Part shown: one piece after another, positions 51,667-60,014 of the stretch
Position numbering within the stretch: the stretch's first letter is position 1
Layout of the letters: each line of letters opens with the position of its first letter
Assembly (NCBI RefSeq): GCF_024129435.1
Contig: NZ_JAMXXN010000005.1
Location: 115,959-179,958 of the forward strand
Source of the DNA: Acinetobacter lwoffii
GTDB lineage: Bacteria > Pseudomonadota > Gammaproteobacteria > Pseudomonadales > Moraxellaceae
Direction of reading: 5' to 3'
DNA: 64,000 nucleotides
Notes under the pieces: generated by a model
Database searches by the model: none
What the model was told of the DNA's origin: nothing
Seen by the model: only the letters and a program-made list of their open reading frames with translations
Program-made: the position numbers and the translations under genes

Positions 51667-52257
51667 ATGAATTTTCCTCAATTACTGCTTATGGCGGGAT
51701 GGGTCGCGCTGTCTGCACCTGCCGCTTTAGCCGTTGAACCGCCCATGTCGGGCAAAGCTAGCTCAGGTGCAGCTTCCTCTGCCGCCGATAAGAAAGCCAT
51801 TGCAAGTGCCATGACTGCCGCACCTAAAAAAGTAGCCGCTGCGGCCACGATTGTCGCTGTCGGTGCAGATGGCAAAATGCGTACCTTGCGCAAGGGCAAT
51901 AATGGGTTTACCTGTATGCCTGATAATCCGACTACGCCAGGTCCAGACCCAATGTGTATGGATCAGGCCGCTCTAGAATGGGCAGAGGCCTGGATGGGAC
52001 ATAAACCGCCCACAGTCGGGAAAGTAGGCTTTATGTATATGTTGGCAGGCGGTACGGATGCCAGTAATGTCGATCCCTATGCCAAGAAGCCCACTACGGG
52101 CAATCGTTGGGTCAAAACGGGTCCCCATGTCATGATCGTCGGTGCTGAAGCTCGTTTCTATGATATGTATCCTAAGCATACGCAACCGGATACCGCTGTG
52201 CCCTATGTCATGTGGTCTGGGACGCCTTATCAGCACTTAATGATTCCTGTGAAGTAA
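51667..52257 (+). CDS. Exported protein of unknown function
   Basis: About 196 aa from ATG 51667 with a signal peptide (MNFPQLLLMAGWVALSAPAALA, cleaved before VEPPM) and an Ala/Ser/Lys-rich linker. Then comes a folded domain with a paired-cysteine motif GFTCMPDNPTTPGPDPMCMD, a Trp-rich stretch and YVMWSGTPYQHLMIPVK at the end. I recall related proteins in beta- and alpha-proteobacteria but no function. The start follows AAGGAGAATGTGCC. Base use is visibly more GC-rich than the surroundings, which suggests transfer. Confidence 0.72.
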   Translation: MNFPQLLLMAGWVALSAPAALAVEPPMSGKASSGAASSAADKKAIASAMTAAPKKVAAAATIVAVGADGKMRTLRKGNNGFTCMPDNPTTPGPDPMCMDQAALEWAEAWMGHKPPTVGKVGFMYMLAGGTDASNVDPYAKKPTTGNRWVKTGPHVMIVGAEARFYDMYPKHTQPDTAVPYVMWSGTPYQHLMIPVK

Positions 52258-52562
52258 TGAATCACCGCAATGACAAATGCACACTGATTCAACCTTTCAA
52301 TTCGGATATTTAATACACTCAATTTTTATGACTGTCCTAAGCTACAAATAAAATAGTTCACTTAGAAGCTCATCAACAGATGGGCTTTTATATGAGTATT
52401 GCAAAAGTTGAAATAATGCAGATCATGCAATATGAGTTTCAGAATAATTTTTGCACTGAATTGAAAACAGCCTGAACCAAAAACAATCATCTAACGAAAT
52501 TCTCCCTAATTTATACATCTTAAATTTTATTAAAATATTGAAAATAATATAGAAAATTAAAC

Positions 52563-52578
52563 TGGCATAAGTTCTGCA
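52563..52578 (+). promoter_or_regulatory. Possible sigma-54 promoter
   Basis: TGGCATAAGTTCTGCA matches the RpoN -24/-12 pattern TGGCAC-N5-TTGCA: GG and GC are exactly ten bases apart, with mismatches only at less critical positions. Nitrogen-limited expression of a urea or guanidine carboxylase through sigma-54 and NtrC would make biological sense. This is a by-eye match with no proof of use. Confidence 0.45.
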
Positions 52579-52582
52579 TAAC

Positions 52583-52614
52583 TGTATTCAAACTTGGATA
52601 CAAGAATGGATACA
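52583..52614 (+). promoter_or_regulatory. Candidate operator: three TGTATCC half-sites
   Basis: TGTATTC at 52583 faces GGATACA at 52596 (inverted, six-base gap), and a second GGATACA follows at 52608, exactly 12 bases on. TGTATCC-type half-sites are the sort bound by GntR/FCD regulators, and such a gene lies at 56560 in the same cluster. The site sits just after the sigma-54-like promoter, at the likely transcription start. Confidence 0.45.
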
Positions 52615-52616
52615 GA

Positions 52617-52880
52617 ATGCTTCATCAGAAAATGATCGGCTGGACAGTCCGAAAATGGCGCGATGCCGATCAGCCAAAACAGCTTCAACTGAATCATCTT
52701 GCTCAACGCACTACCCATGTTGAGGTGGGTGAACTTGTCTGGATTCCGGTTGCGAATGCTGCACCTCTTCAAGCAAAAAACGATGCATTTAAAAAAGCTG
52801 TATTTGCGGACGGTATGTATCAAAGGCTACGACACAGAGCAGCGAACATAGTCGATAGCGGCTTTATATACAGCAGCTGA
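52617..52880 (+). CDS. Doubtful small ORF, possibly a frameshifted remnant
   Basis: 87 codons. The first 65 or so have Acinetobacter-like codon use and a protein-like sequence (RKWRDADQPKQLQ, HVEVGELVWIPVANAAP). After about 52810 the frame becomes rich in rare codons (AGG CTA CGA AGA). A different frame then reads VCIKGYDTEQRT before a stop at about 52850. That pattern suggests a frameshift near 52800 in a small gene upstream of the carboxylase. The opposite strand is also open (52557-52823). No family was recognised. Confidence 0.3.
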   Translation: MLHQKMIGWTVRKWRDADQPKQLQLNHLAQRTTHVEVGELVWIPVANAAPLQAKNDAFKKAVFADGMYQRLRHRAANIVDSGFIYSS

Positions 52881-52947
52881 ATCAGAAAACAACGAAATAG
52901 ACCCATTCAGCAGATTCAAAAAATAGAGAAAATAAAAGGGGATTCAC

Positions 52948-55900
52948 ATGTTTAAAACTGTACTGATTGCAAATCGCGGCGAAATTGCTGTTCGTGCCAT
53001 TCGCACATTAAAAAAAATGGGTATAACCAGTATAGCCGTCTATTCAGAAACGGACCGTTATGCACAGCATGTGATTGATGCAGATATTGCAGTGTCCTTA
53101 GAAGGTACCAAACCGAGTGATACCTATTTAAGTATTGAAAAGCTGATTGCCGCAGCCAAGAATACCGGGGCCGAAGCAATTTTCCCAGGTTATGGTTTTC
53201 TGTCAGAAAGTGCTGACTTTGCCCGTGCCTGCGAAGCAAATAATATTGCTTTCATGGGGCCAACACCGGAGCAGATTCTGGAATTCGGCTTAAAACACAG
53301 GGCGCGTGAACTTGCCGCAGCTGTCAATGTACCCATGACTCCCGGTACAGGTCTGCTAAATAGTCTGGATGAAGCCTTAACTGAAGCTGAAAAAATTGGC
53401 TATCCGGTTATGCTTAAAAGCACAGCAGGCGGTGGCGGAATTGGCTTGACCCGTTGTGATAATGCAGAAGCACTTCAGGAGGCCTATGAAAGTGTAAAAC
53501 GTCTGGGCGAACAGTTCTTTAAAGATGCCGGAGTATTTTTAGAGTGCTTTATCGGTCGGGCCCGTCATGTCGAAGTTCAGATTTTTGGAGATGGACAGGG
53601 ACAGGTAGTGGCTTTGGGCGAACGCGACTGTTCACTGCAGCGCCGTAATCAGAAGGTTGTGGAAGAAACACCAGCGGCACAGTTACCTGAAGCAACCCGT
53701 CAAAAATTGTATCAGGCGGCAGTTGAACTGGGCAAATCGGTGGAATATCGCAGTGTCGGTACGGTTGAGTTTATTTACGATGCAGCACGTGACGAGTTTT
53801 ATTTCCTTGAAGTGAATACCCGTTTGCAGGTGGAGCATCCGGTGACTGAAATGGTGACCGGTTTAGACCTGATTGAATGCATGTTGAAAGTTGCAGCAGG
53901 TGATACTCTGGATTGGAAGCATCTAAGCAGTATTCAGCCTCAAGGTGCAGCGATTGAAGTACGCATCTATGCCGAAGATCCAGTTAAGAATTTCCAGCCG
54001 AGTCCAGGGATTTTGACCGATGTCTTTTTTCCGGAAAATGTCCGGGTTGATACCTGGGTGAGTACCGGAACTGAAATTTCCCAATACTTTGACCCGATGA
54101 TTGCCAAGATTATTGTGCATGCTGAAGATCGTGATACTGCCATTCATACGCTTAAATCAGCTTTAGCTGAAACTCGCCTGAATGGTATTAGTACCAATCT
54201 GGATTATGTGCATACTGTTATTTCAGATCCGCGTTTTGAGCAAATGCAAATCTGGACACGCATGCTGGATGATTTCAAATATGTGCCGAATGTGATTGAG
54301 GTGATTCAGCCGGGTACACAAAGTTCCATTCAGGATTATCCGGGTCGTGTCGGGTATTGGGATATTGGTGTACCGCCTTCAGGCCCAATGGATGATTATG
54401 CTTTCCGGCTGGCCAATAAAATTGTTGGGAATGTCGAGGCCGCCGCCGGGTTTGAATTTACCCTGCAAGGTCCAATCCTCAAATTTCATGCAGAAAATAT
54501 CATTGCTTTAACTGGCGCACCTTGTCCGGTAAGTCTGGATGATGAAGCAGTAAATTTCTGGCAGCCTGTTCAGGTAAAAGCAGGCCAAACCCTAAAAATT
54601 GGACAGGTTGAATCTGGATGCCGGACCTACCTGGCTGTACGAAATGGTCTGAATGTGCCGGAATATCTGGGTAGCCGTTCTACCTTTGCTTTAGGTAATT
54701 TTGGTGGACATGCAGGCCGAGTGTTACGGGCTGGTGACATGATTAAGATGGTGAATCCTGAGCTGCCGGCCGATGGTCTACCTTTAGCGATTGCAGAACC
54801 TGAAGTTTTGGCAACAGATCTGATTCCAAGTTATGGCAAGGAATGGAAAATTGGTGTGCTCTATGGTCCGCATGGCGCTCCTGATTTCTTTAAAGCTGAA
54901 TATATTGAGGAGTTTTTTGCATCAAGCTGGAAAGTGCATTTTAACTCGAACCGATTGGGTATCCGTTTAACCGGACCGACGCCAAGCTGGGCGCGTGAAA
55001 ATGGCGGTGAAGCGGGTCTGCATCCATCCAATGTACATGACTGTGAATATGCCATTGGTGCGATTAACTTTACCGGTGATTTCCCCGTAATTCTTGCCAA
55101 AGATGGTCCGAGCCTGGGTGGCTTTGTCTGTCCGGTGACCATTGCCAAAGCTGAACTCTGGAAAATTGGTCAACTGAAAGCCGATGACACGATTAGCTTC
55201 TATCCAATCTCGGTAAAGCAGGCCAATGCGCTGGAGCGGCAGCAAATTCAAACCCTCCAAAACTTTGCCAAGGCAGAGATAACCAGCGAGGCTGAAATCG
55301 TTACAGTTCAGGCAGAAAGTATCCTGGCATTGCGTGAAGCTACGCCAGATGCACCAAAAGCTGTATATCGTCAGGCAGGTGACAGTTATATCTTGCTGGA
55401 ATACGGTGATAACGTACTGGATTTGGCCCTACGCCTGCGCGTACACCGCTTGATGCAACTGATCCGTGAAGCTGATCTTGACGGTATCCTGGAATTATCA
55501 CCTGGTGTGCGATCCTTGCAGATTAAATATGATGGTCTGCGTTTGAGCCAGCAGCAACTGATTCACTTCCTGCTTGGTCTTGAAGAACAGATGGGTGATT
55601 TACGTGACATTAAAATACCTTCAAGAATTATCCATTTACCCATGGCCTTTGAGGACTCAGCGACTCTGGGTGCGGTTGAGCGTTATCAGGAAAGTGTCTG
55701 TGCCAAGGCCCCATGGCTACCGAATAATGTCGATTTTATTCAGCGAATTAATGGTCTAAACACTCGTCAGCAAGTTAAAGACATTATTTTTGATGCCAAT
55801 TATCTGATTTTAGGGCTAGGTGATGTATATCTGACTGCACCTTGTGCAGTGCCCATTGATCCGCGCCACCGTTTACTGAGTTCCAAATATAATCCGGCCC

Positions 55901-56547
55901 GTACTTTTACCGCTGAAGGTACAGTCGGGATTGGTGGCATGTATATGTGTATTTATGGCATGGACTCACCGGGTGGCTATCAGTTGATTGGCCGTACCGT
56001 ACCGATCTGGAATAAGTTTAAAAAGAACAAGCAGTTTGGCGATCAGCAATGGTTCTTACGCTTTTTTGACCAGATTAAATATTATGAGGTCACTGAGGCC
56101 GAACTGGATCAGTTCCGTGCTGATTTCGCCCATGGTCGGGCAGAAATTAAAATTGAGGAATGTAAGTTTGACTTTGCAGCATATCAGGATTTCCTTGCTG
56201 CAGAACAGGACAGTATTGCTGCTTTTAAAGCACAGCAGCAAGCTGCTTTTAGTGCGGAGGTGGAACGCTGGAAAGACGATTTTGATGCACCTGTAGAAAT
56301 AGAAGTGCTGCAGGATGATACCGATTACAGCCAGTATGTCCCTCTCAACGCCTCTATGACCGGCAATATCTGGAAGATTTTTGTAGAAGCCGGGCAGATT
56401 GTGAAAAAAGGCGACACGGTGGCCATCATCGAGGCCATGAAAATGGAGCTGCCGGTCTATGCTGACGATGATGGCATTGTCAAAGCCATTATCTGCCGTT
56501 CAGGTCAGACCGTGCATAGCGGTGAACCGCTGGTTTATATGGAGTAA
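52948..56547 (+). CDS. Urea carboxylase-type biotin enzyme
   Basis: 1199 aa, the full length of bacterial urea carboxylases. In order: biotin carboxylase (about 1-450; IANRGEIAVRAIRTLKKMG, ATP-grasp STAGGGGIGLTR, NTRLQVEHPVTEM); the carboxyltransferase built from the allophanate hydrolase subunit 2-like (QDYPGRVGYWDIGVPPSGPM) and subunit 1-like (ELSPGVRSLQIKYDG) parts; and the biotin carrier with Lys1165 in EAMKME. It carboxylates urea, or guanidine in some members, using ATP and bicarbonate. The usual partner allophanate hydrolase and the UCA-associated proteins are not next to it. ATG 52948 follows AAAGGGGA. The regulator gene follows 12 bases later. Confidence 0.93.
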   Translation: MFKTVLIANRGEIAVRAIRTLKKMGITSIAVYSETDRYAQHVIDADIAVSLEGTKPSDTYLSIEKLIAAAKNTGAEAIFPGYGFLSESADFARACEANNIAFMGPTPEQILEFGLKHRARELAAAVNVPMTPGTGLLNSLDEALTEAEKIGYPVMLKSTAGGGGIGLTRCDNAEALQEAYESVKRLGEQFFKDAGVFLECFIGRARHVEVQIFGDGQGQVVALGERDCSLQRRNQKVVEETPAAQLPEATRQKLYQAAVELGKSVEYRSVGTVEFIYDAARDEFYFLEVNTRLQVEHPVTEMVTGLDLIECMLKVAAGDTLDWKHLSSIQPQGAAIEVRIYAEDPVKNFQPSPGILTDVFFPENVRVDTWVSTGTEISQYFDPMIAKIIVHAEDRDTAIHTLKSALAETRLNGISTNLDYVHTVISDPRFEQMQIWTRMLDDFKYVPNVIEVIQPGTQSSIQDYPGRVGYWDIGVPPSGPMDDYAFRLANKIVGNVEAAAGFEFTLQGPILKFHAENIIALTGAPCPVSLDDEAVNFWQPVQVKAGQTLKIGQVESGCRTYLAVRNGLNVPEYLGSRSTFALGNFGGHAGRVLRAGDMIKMVNPELPADGLPLAIAEPEVLATDLIPSYGKEWKIGVLYGPHGAPDFFKAEYIEEFFASSWKVHFNSNRLGIRLTGPTPSWARENGGEAGLHPSNVHDCEYAIGAINFTGDFPVILAKDGPSLGGFVCPVTIAKAELWKIGQLKADDTISFYPISVKQANALERQQIQTLQNFAKAEITSEAEIVTVQAESILALREATPDAPKAVYRQAGDSYILLEYGDNVLDLALRLRVHRLMQLIREADLDGILELSPGVRSLQIKYDGLRLSQQQLIHFLLGLEEQMGDLRDIKIPSRIIHLPMAFEDSATLGAVERYQESVCAKAPWLPNNVDFIQRINGLNTRQQVKDIIFDANYLILGLGDVYLTAPCAVPIDPRHRLLSSKYNPARTFTAEGTVGIGGMYMCIYGMDSPGGYQLIGRTVPIWNKFKKNKQFGDQQWFLRFFDQIKYYEVTEAELDQFRADFAHGRAEIKIEECKFDFAAYQDFLAAEQDSIAAFKAQQQAAFSAEVERWKDDFDAPVEIEVLQDDTDYSQYVPLNASMTGNIWKIFVEAGQIVKKGDTVAIIEAMKMELPVYADDDGIVKAIICRSGQTVHSGEPLVYME

Positions 56548-56559
56548 TGGATTGAGCCT

Positions 56560-57267
56560 ATGACCCTTGTCCCTAATCCAGCCACTAAAGCGACCGGAAA
56601 AAGCTCAGACAATCTGTCTGAGCTGGTTTTCCAGAAAATTAAAAATGACATTTTTGACTTTAAACTCATGCCGGGAGAACGGTTTACCGAATCAGAAATT
56701 GCTGAAAGCTATGCCGTAAGCCGTACACCCATTCGGCAAGCCTTATATCGTCTGCAGCAGGAAGGCTATGTCGAGGTGCAGTTTAGAAGTGGCTGGCAGG
56801 TTCGGCCACTGAATTTTAAAGCCTATGAGGAGTTATATGATCTGCGAATTTTGCTGGAATGTTATGCAGTCGAACAACTTTGTCAGATGCCTGAAGATCA
56901 GTTGAAAGCCGCTCTGGAAATTTTGATTCAAACCTGGTGTATCAAGCCAGAACAGTATCTCTATGATCTCAGAAAGTTATCCGCACAAGATGAAGCATTT
57001 CATTGTCATTTGGTATTTGCAGCCGGCAATGCGGAAATGGCGAAAATTCACAGTGAGATCAGCGAGAAAATTCGCATCATACGCCGTCTGGATTTTTCCA
57101 AAGATTATCGGATTGAGGCCACCTATGCCGAACATCAACAGATTTTAAGGGGATTACTTGCACAAGATGCAGCGTTCTGTCTCTCTATATTGGATGCCCA
57201 TATCCGGCACAGCCGTAATGAGGTGAAAAAAATTACACTGGAAATGTTATCCTCTAGTCCTGCGTAA
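56560..57267 (+). CDS. GntR-family (FCD/FadR subgroup) regulator
   Basis: 235 aa. The N-terminal winged helix is VFQKIKNDIFDFKLMPGERF...ESEIAESYAVSRTPIRQALYRL (about 22-75), with the typical VSRTPIRQAL recognition helix. The all-helical FCD effector domain (about 90-220) has the metal-ligand pattern D...H...H (DEAFHCHLV, EHQQILRGLL, DAHIRHS). It is 12 bases after the carboxylase gene and surely cotranscribed, so it probably controls this locus in response to the substrate or a product. The start ATG 56560 is weakly marked. Confidence 0.88.
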   Translation: MTLVPNPATKATGKSSDNLSELVFQKIKNDIFDFKLMPGERFTESEIAESYAVSRTPIRQALYRLQQEGYVEVQFRSGWQVRPLNFKAYEELYDLRILLECYAVEQLCQMPEDQLKAALEILIQTWCIKPEQYLYDLRKLSAQDEAFHCHLVFAAGNAEMAKIHSEISEKIRIIRRLDFSKDYRIEATYAEHQQILRGLLAQDAAFCLSILDAHIRHSRNEVKKITLEMLSSSPA

Positions 57268-57421
57268 GTTAATCAGGATAAATTTATTTTATAGCAAGAA
57301 AAATATCAGACCTGACTTAAAATTGATAACCAATTCATAACCAGAAAAAACAAGAACCCGCTAGTGGCATCTCAAATTGTTTTTTAAAGTAAGTTGAGGA
57401 TGATAATAACAAGAGATAAAA

Positions 57422-58768
57422 ATGCTTCATCAGCCTATTCAACTTTTACTTACAGGTGCCGGCTGTGCACTTCTCCTAACCATGACTGGATGTACCATGC
57501 CTTCCAAGTCGCCAATCAATGACAGTTATGGTTCCCAGCCACATTTGCCCAAACCAAAATCAAGCTTGCTGCCTACGGTCAATATTGCACCTGCTAAAGG
57601 TTGGCCTGAAGGTAAAATGCCGACAACAGCGACAGGTTTAAAAGTTCAGGCATTTGCCAAAGGGTTGCAGCATCCGCGCTGGCTGTATGTATTGCCGAAT
57701 GGTGATGTACTGGTGGCTGAAACCGATGCACCGCCTAAGCCCGATGACAGCAAAGGGATCAAAGGCAAAATCATGAAATGGGTGATGCAACGTGCAGGTT
57801 CATCGCACCCCAGTGCCAACCGCATCAGTCTGCTTCGCGATAGCAATGGAGATGGGGTGGCTGAACAAAAAATCGTATTTTTACAGAATCTCAATTCTCC
57901 ATTTGGCATGGCACTGGTCGGCAATATGTTGTATGTGGCGAATACTGATGCCCTAATGCGCTTTCCTTATCAGAACGGTGCGACTCAAATTACAGCAGCC
58001 GGTACCAAGGTGCTGGATTTACCGGCAGGCCGTTTAAACCATCACTGGACCAAAAATGTTATTGCCAATCCTGCCGGCAGCAAACTCTATATCACGGTGG
58101 GTTCCAACAGTAATGTTGCTGAAAATGGCTTAGAGCAAGAACAGGGCCGGGCACTGATCATGGAATTTGACATCACCAGTGCTCAAGTACGACCTTTTGC
58201 TACCGGACTGCGTAATCCGAATGGCATGGATTGGCAACCCCAGAGCGGCACACTTTGGACGGTGGTGAATGAACGTGATGAGCTCGGCAATGATCTGGTT
58301 CCTGATTATCTGACCTCTGTCAAAGAAGGCGCTTTTTATGGCTGGCCCTATAGTTATTATGGCCAACATGTAGATACGCGGGTCAAACCGCAAAACCCTG
58401 CGCAAGTTGCGCGGGCAATTCTACCGGATTATGCATTGGGCAATCATACTGCGTCATTGGGCTTGGCCTTCTATAAGGCAGATCTGATGCCTCAATATCG
58501 AAACGGTGCGCTGATTGGCCAGCATGGTTCATGGAACCGCAAACCGCACAGTGGCTATAAAGTGATTTTTATTCCCTTTCAAAATGGACAACCGATGGGC
58601 CCACCTCAAGATATCTTGACTGGATTCTTAAGCGATCAGGGCGATGCATATGGGCGACCGGTCGGTGTGGCGGTAGATTCTTCAGGTGCCATTTTGGTTG
58701 CTGATGATGTCGGTGATGTGATTTGGCGAGTATCACCCTTGTGTACACCAGCTGTAGTAAGTAAATAA
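57422..58768 (+). CDS. PQQ-type sugar (sorbosone) dehydrogenase-like lipoprotein
   Basis: 448 aa. A lipoprotein signal (lipobox TMTGC, Cys25) is followed by a six-bladed beta-propeller of the soluble glucose dehydrogenase/L-sorbosone dehydrogenase family. Evidence: GLQHPRWLYVLPNGDVLVAET, RISLLRDSNGDGVAE, LNSPFGMALVGNMLYVANTD, TVGSNSNVAENG, ATGLRNPNGMDWQPQSGTLW and HGSWNRKPHSGYKV. It should act in the periplasm, oxidising a sugar or aldehyde with PQQ, but the substrate is unproven. It is not obviously part of the urea carboxylase operon. Confidence 0.85.
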   Translation: MLHQPIQLLLTGAGCALLLTMTGCTMPSKSPINDSYGSQPHLPKPKSSLLPTVNIAPAKGWPEGKMPTTATGLKVQAFAKGLQHPRWLYVLPNGDVLVAETDAPPKPDDSKGIKGKIMKWVMQRAGSSHPSANRISLLRDSNGDGVAEQKIVFLQNLNSPFGMALVGNMLYVANTDALMRFPYQNGATQITAAGTKVLDLPAGRLNHHWTKNVIANPAGSKLYITVGSNSNVAENGLEQEQGRALIMEFDITSAQVRPFATGLRNPNGMDWQPQSGTLWTVVNERDELGNDLVPDYLTSVKEGAFYGWPYSYYGQHVDTRVKPQNPAQVARAILPDYALGNHTASLGLAFYKADLMPQYRNGALIGQHGSWNRKPHSGYKVIFIPFQNGQPMGPPQDILTGFLSDQGDAYGRPVGVAVDSSGAILVADDVGDVIWRVSPLCTPAVVSK

Positions 58769-59075
58769 AGGTTTAGGGATTCAGGATTTTATTCGGATCT
58801 GAATCTGTGGAAAGTAAAAGTTAAAGCAAAGACTGTTTCATTCAAACGTCAATATTTTGATTGAAAATATGCAAAGGCTAGCGGATTTAAAATAATTTTT
58901 AAGCTTCATTTAAGCTGGCTGAATTAGGCTTTCAGGATATTTTTACGCGTGATTACAGCATGTACAGAGATTCTGCTGATCCTATTAAAAATATCTAAAT
59001 CTAAGTGCCAGTTTTAAGTGCCAATAAAAACTGGATATAAAAGTTAGAACGTTGCAAAAAAAGAGGGTTTTAAGA
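58769..59075. other. AT-rich gap before the Pmp3-like gene
   Basis: 307 bases; no ORF. A weak inverted repeat, AAGCTTCATTTAAGCT, occurs near 58900. No strong terminator or promoter was recognised. Confidence 0.35.
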
Positions 59076-59237
59076 ATGAAATCAATTGTTGCATTTATTT
59101 TCCCTTGGTCATTATTTATGGCCCTTCATCGACCAGCCGAAGCCACAGTATGCTTAATGCTTCAGATTTCGATTTTAGGCTGGATTCCTGCTGCAATCTG
59201 GGCCATGCATACTTTATATCGGGATAAAATAGCCTGA
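59076..59237 (+). CDS. Pmp3/YqaE-type small membrane peptide
   Basis: 53 aa with two hydrophobic segments (IVAFIFPWSLFMAL and VCLMLQISILGWIPAAIWAM). The LGWIPAxIxAM(H) stretch is the conserved core of the Pmp3/YqaE family, short peptides linked to membrane potential and salt or cold stress. ATG 59076 follows AGAGGG. It is an isolated gene next to the 3' end of 6S RNA. Confidence 0.75.
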   Translation: MKSIVAFIFPWSLFMALHRPAEATVCLMLQISILGWIPAAIWAMHTLYRDKIA

Positions 59238-59446
59238 AAATAGGAAAATAAGTTACTGAAAGATTGTTTGATTTTGACGGAAGTAATTAAAGCCCTATCT
59301 TTTTTATGGCTAAAGATTTTTTTTCATTCCAGATGATGAATACATCAATAAAATGAATCTAGAGGAATGTTCGAGAGAAATACTACAAAATTAAAATAAG
59401 AGGAAATTCAGGAAAAATTATAATTATATTTTGAAAACGAAATTGA

Positions 59447-59627
59447 AGTACTCCGAAGATGCCGCTGCATGTGTCGTTACCCTGAACCCGATGAGTTCAA
59501 GGAGGATGCGACGTATACTTGCTGGGTTTCCCATACGGAGATGGGCATACACTCTAAATATACAGAACACACCCATAAGTGTTAGTATCGGCAGGGGAAT
59601 AGACCCGCTGGCGAACACCTCAGAGTT
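59447..59627 (-). ncRNA. ssrS: 6S RNA
   Basis: The minus strand begins AACTCTGAGGTGTTCGCCAG and continues CGGGTC...CCCCTGCCGATACT. Its 3' half reads CCTTGAACTCATCGGGTTCA then GGGTAACGACACATGCAGCG and GCATCTTCGGAGT. These track the two halves of E. coli 6S RNA (CTCTGAGATGTTCGCAAGCG... and CCTTGAACCAAGGGTTCAAG...GGCATCTCGGAG). The ends pair to close the long hairpin that mimics an open promoter and traps RNA polymerase sigma-70. About 181 bases; ends are good to a few bases. It lies downstream of zapA, its conserved neighbour. Confidence 0.92.
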
Positions 59628-59633
59628 AAGTTA

Positions 59634-59661
59634 ATTATAAACAATAATCCCGGTGTGGCAA
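59634..59661 (-). promoter_or_regulatory. Sigma-70 promoter of 6S RNA
   Basis: On the minus strand TTGCCA (59661-59656), a 16-base spacer, then TATAAT (59639-59634). Transcription would begin about 7 bases later, at the 5' end of the 6S RNA. Confidence 0.75.
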
Positions 59662-59726
59662 CTCTATGCTGTTCATGAACTGTAAACAGTTCGGTCGAAT
59701 GTCCGAAGTTTAAACAGAATTCGAGA

Positions 59727-60014
59727 TTATTCAGTCAGTTCTTCAACTTCTTCTAAAATAGTTTGTAACAAACGCTCGCAATGCGCATATTGTTGCAGTG
59801 ATCTATTCATATTCAAAACCTCCTGCATCAGCTCAAGTGCCACCATAATAATCAGCTTACTAGGTTCCATGCGTGGCGCTTTACGGCGAAATTCATCATA
59901 TTTGTCATTCAATAACTGTGCTGCGCGCTCTAATTCTTCCTGCTTGTCAGGAGTAGAGGCCAGACGGAAACTATGCCCCAATACTCTGAGATCAATTGCA
60001 ATTTGTTCACTCAT
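59727..60014 (-). CDS. zapA: Cell division protein ZapA
   Basis: ZapA binds and crosslinks FtsZ filaments at the division ring. 95 aa; the N-terminal globular part has IDLRVLGHSFRLAS and TPDKQEELERAAQLLNDKYDEF, followed by a C-terminal coiled coil (LELMQEVLNMNRSLQQ). The start overlaps the stop of the upstream coiled-coil gene by four bases (ATGA), a sign of translational coupling. Confidence 0.93.
   Translation of the reverse strand: MSEQIAIDLRVLGHSFRLASTPDKQEELERAAQLLNDKYDEFRRKAPRMEPSKLIIMVALELMQEVLNMNRSLQQYAHCERLLQTILEEVEELTE

Larger units (their letters stand above)
52258..52616. other. Regulatory region upstream of the urea carboxylase locus
   Basis: 359 bases, AT-rich on the left. A hairpin-like AGCTCATC-AACA-GATGGGCT (about 52370-52389) may end the preceding gene. 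The right end carries a sigma-54-like promoter (52563) and three TGTAT(T/C)C half-sites (52583-52614), listed separately. No guanidine (ykkC) riboswitch core was recognised. Confidence 0.5.

Noticed and set aside
52258..52947. Guanidine-I (ykkC) riboswitch before the urea carboxylase
   Set aside because: The conserved core could not be found by eye on the plus strand. A covariance search would be decisive.
59431..59634. A 67-codon plus-strand reading frame
   Set aside because: It lies entirely across the antisense of the 6S RNA, has no ribosome site worth noting, and the RNA's sequence and structure explain the conservation.
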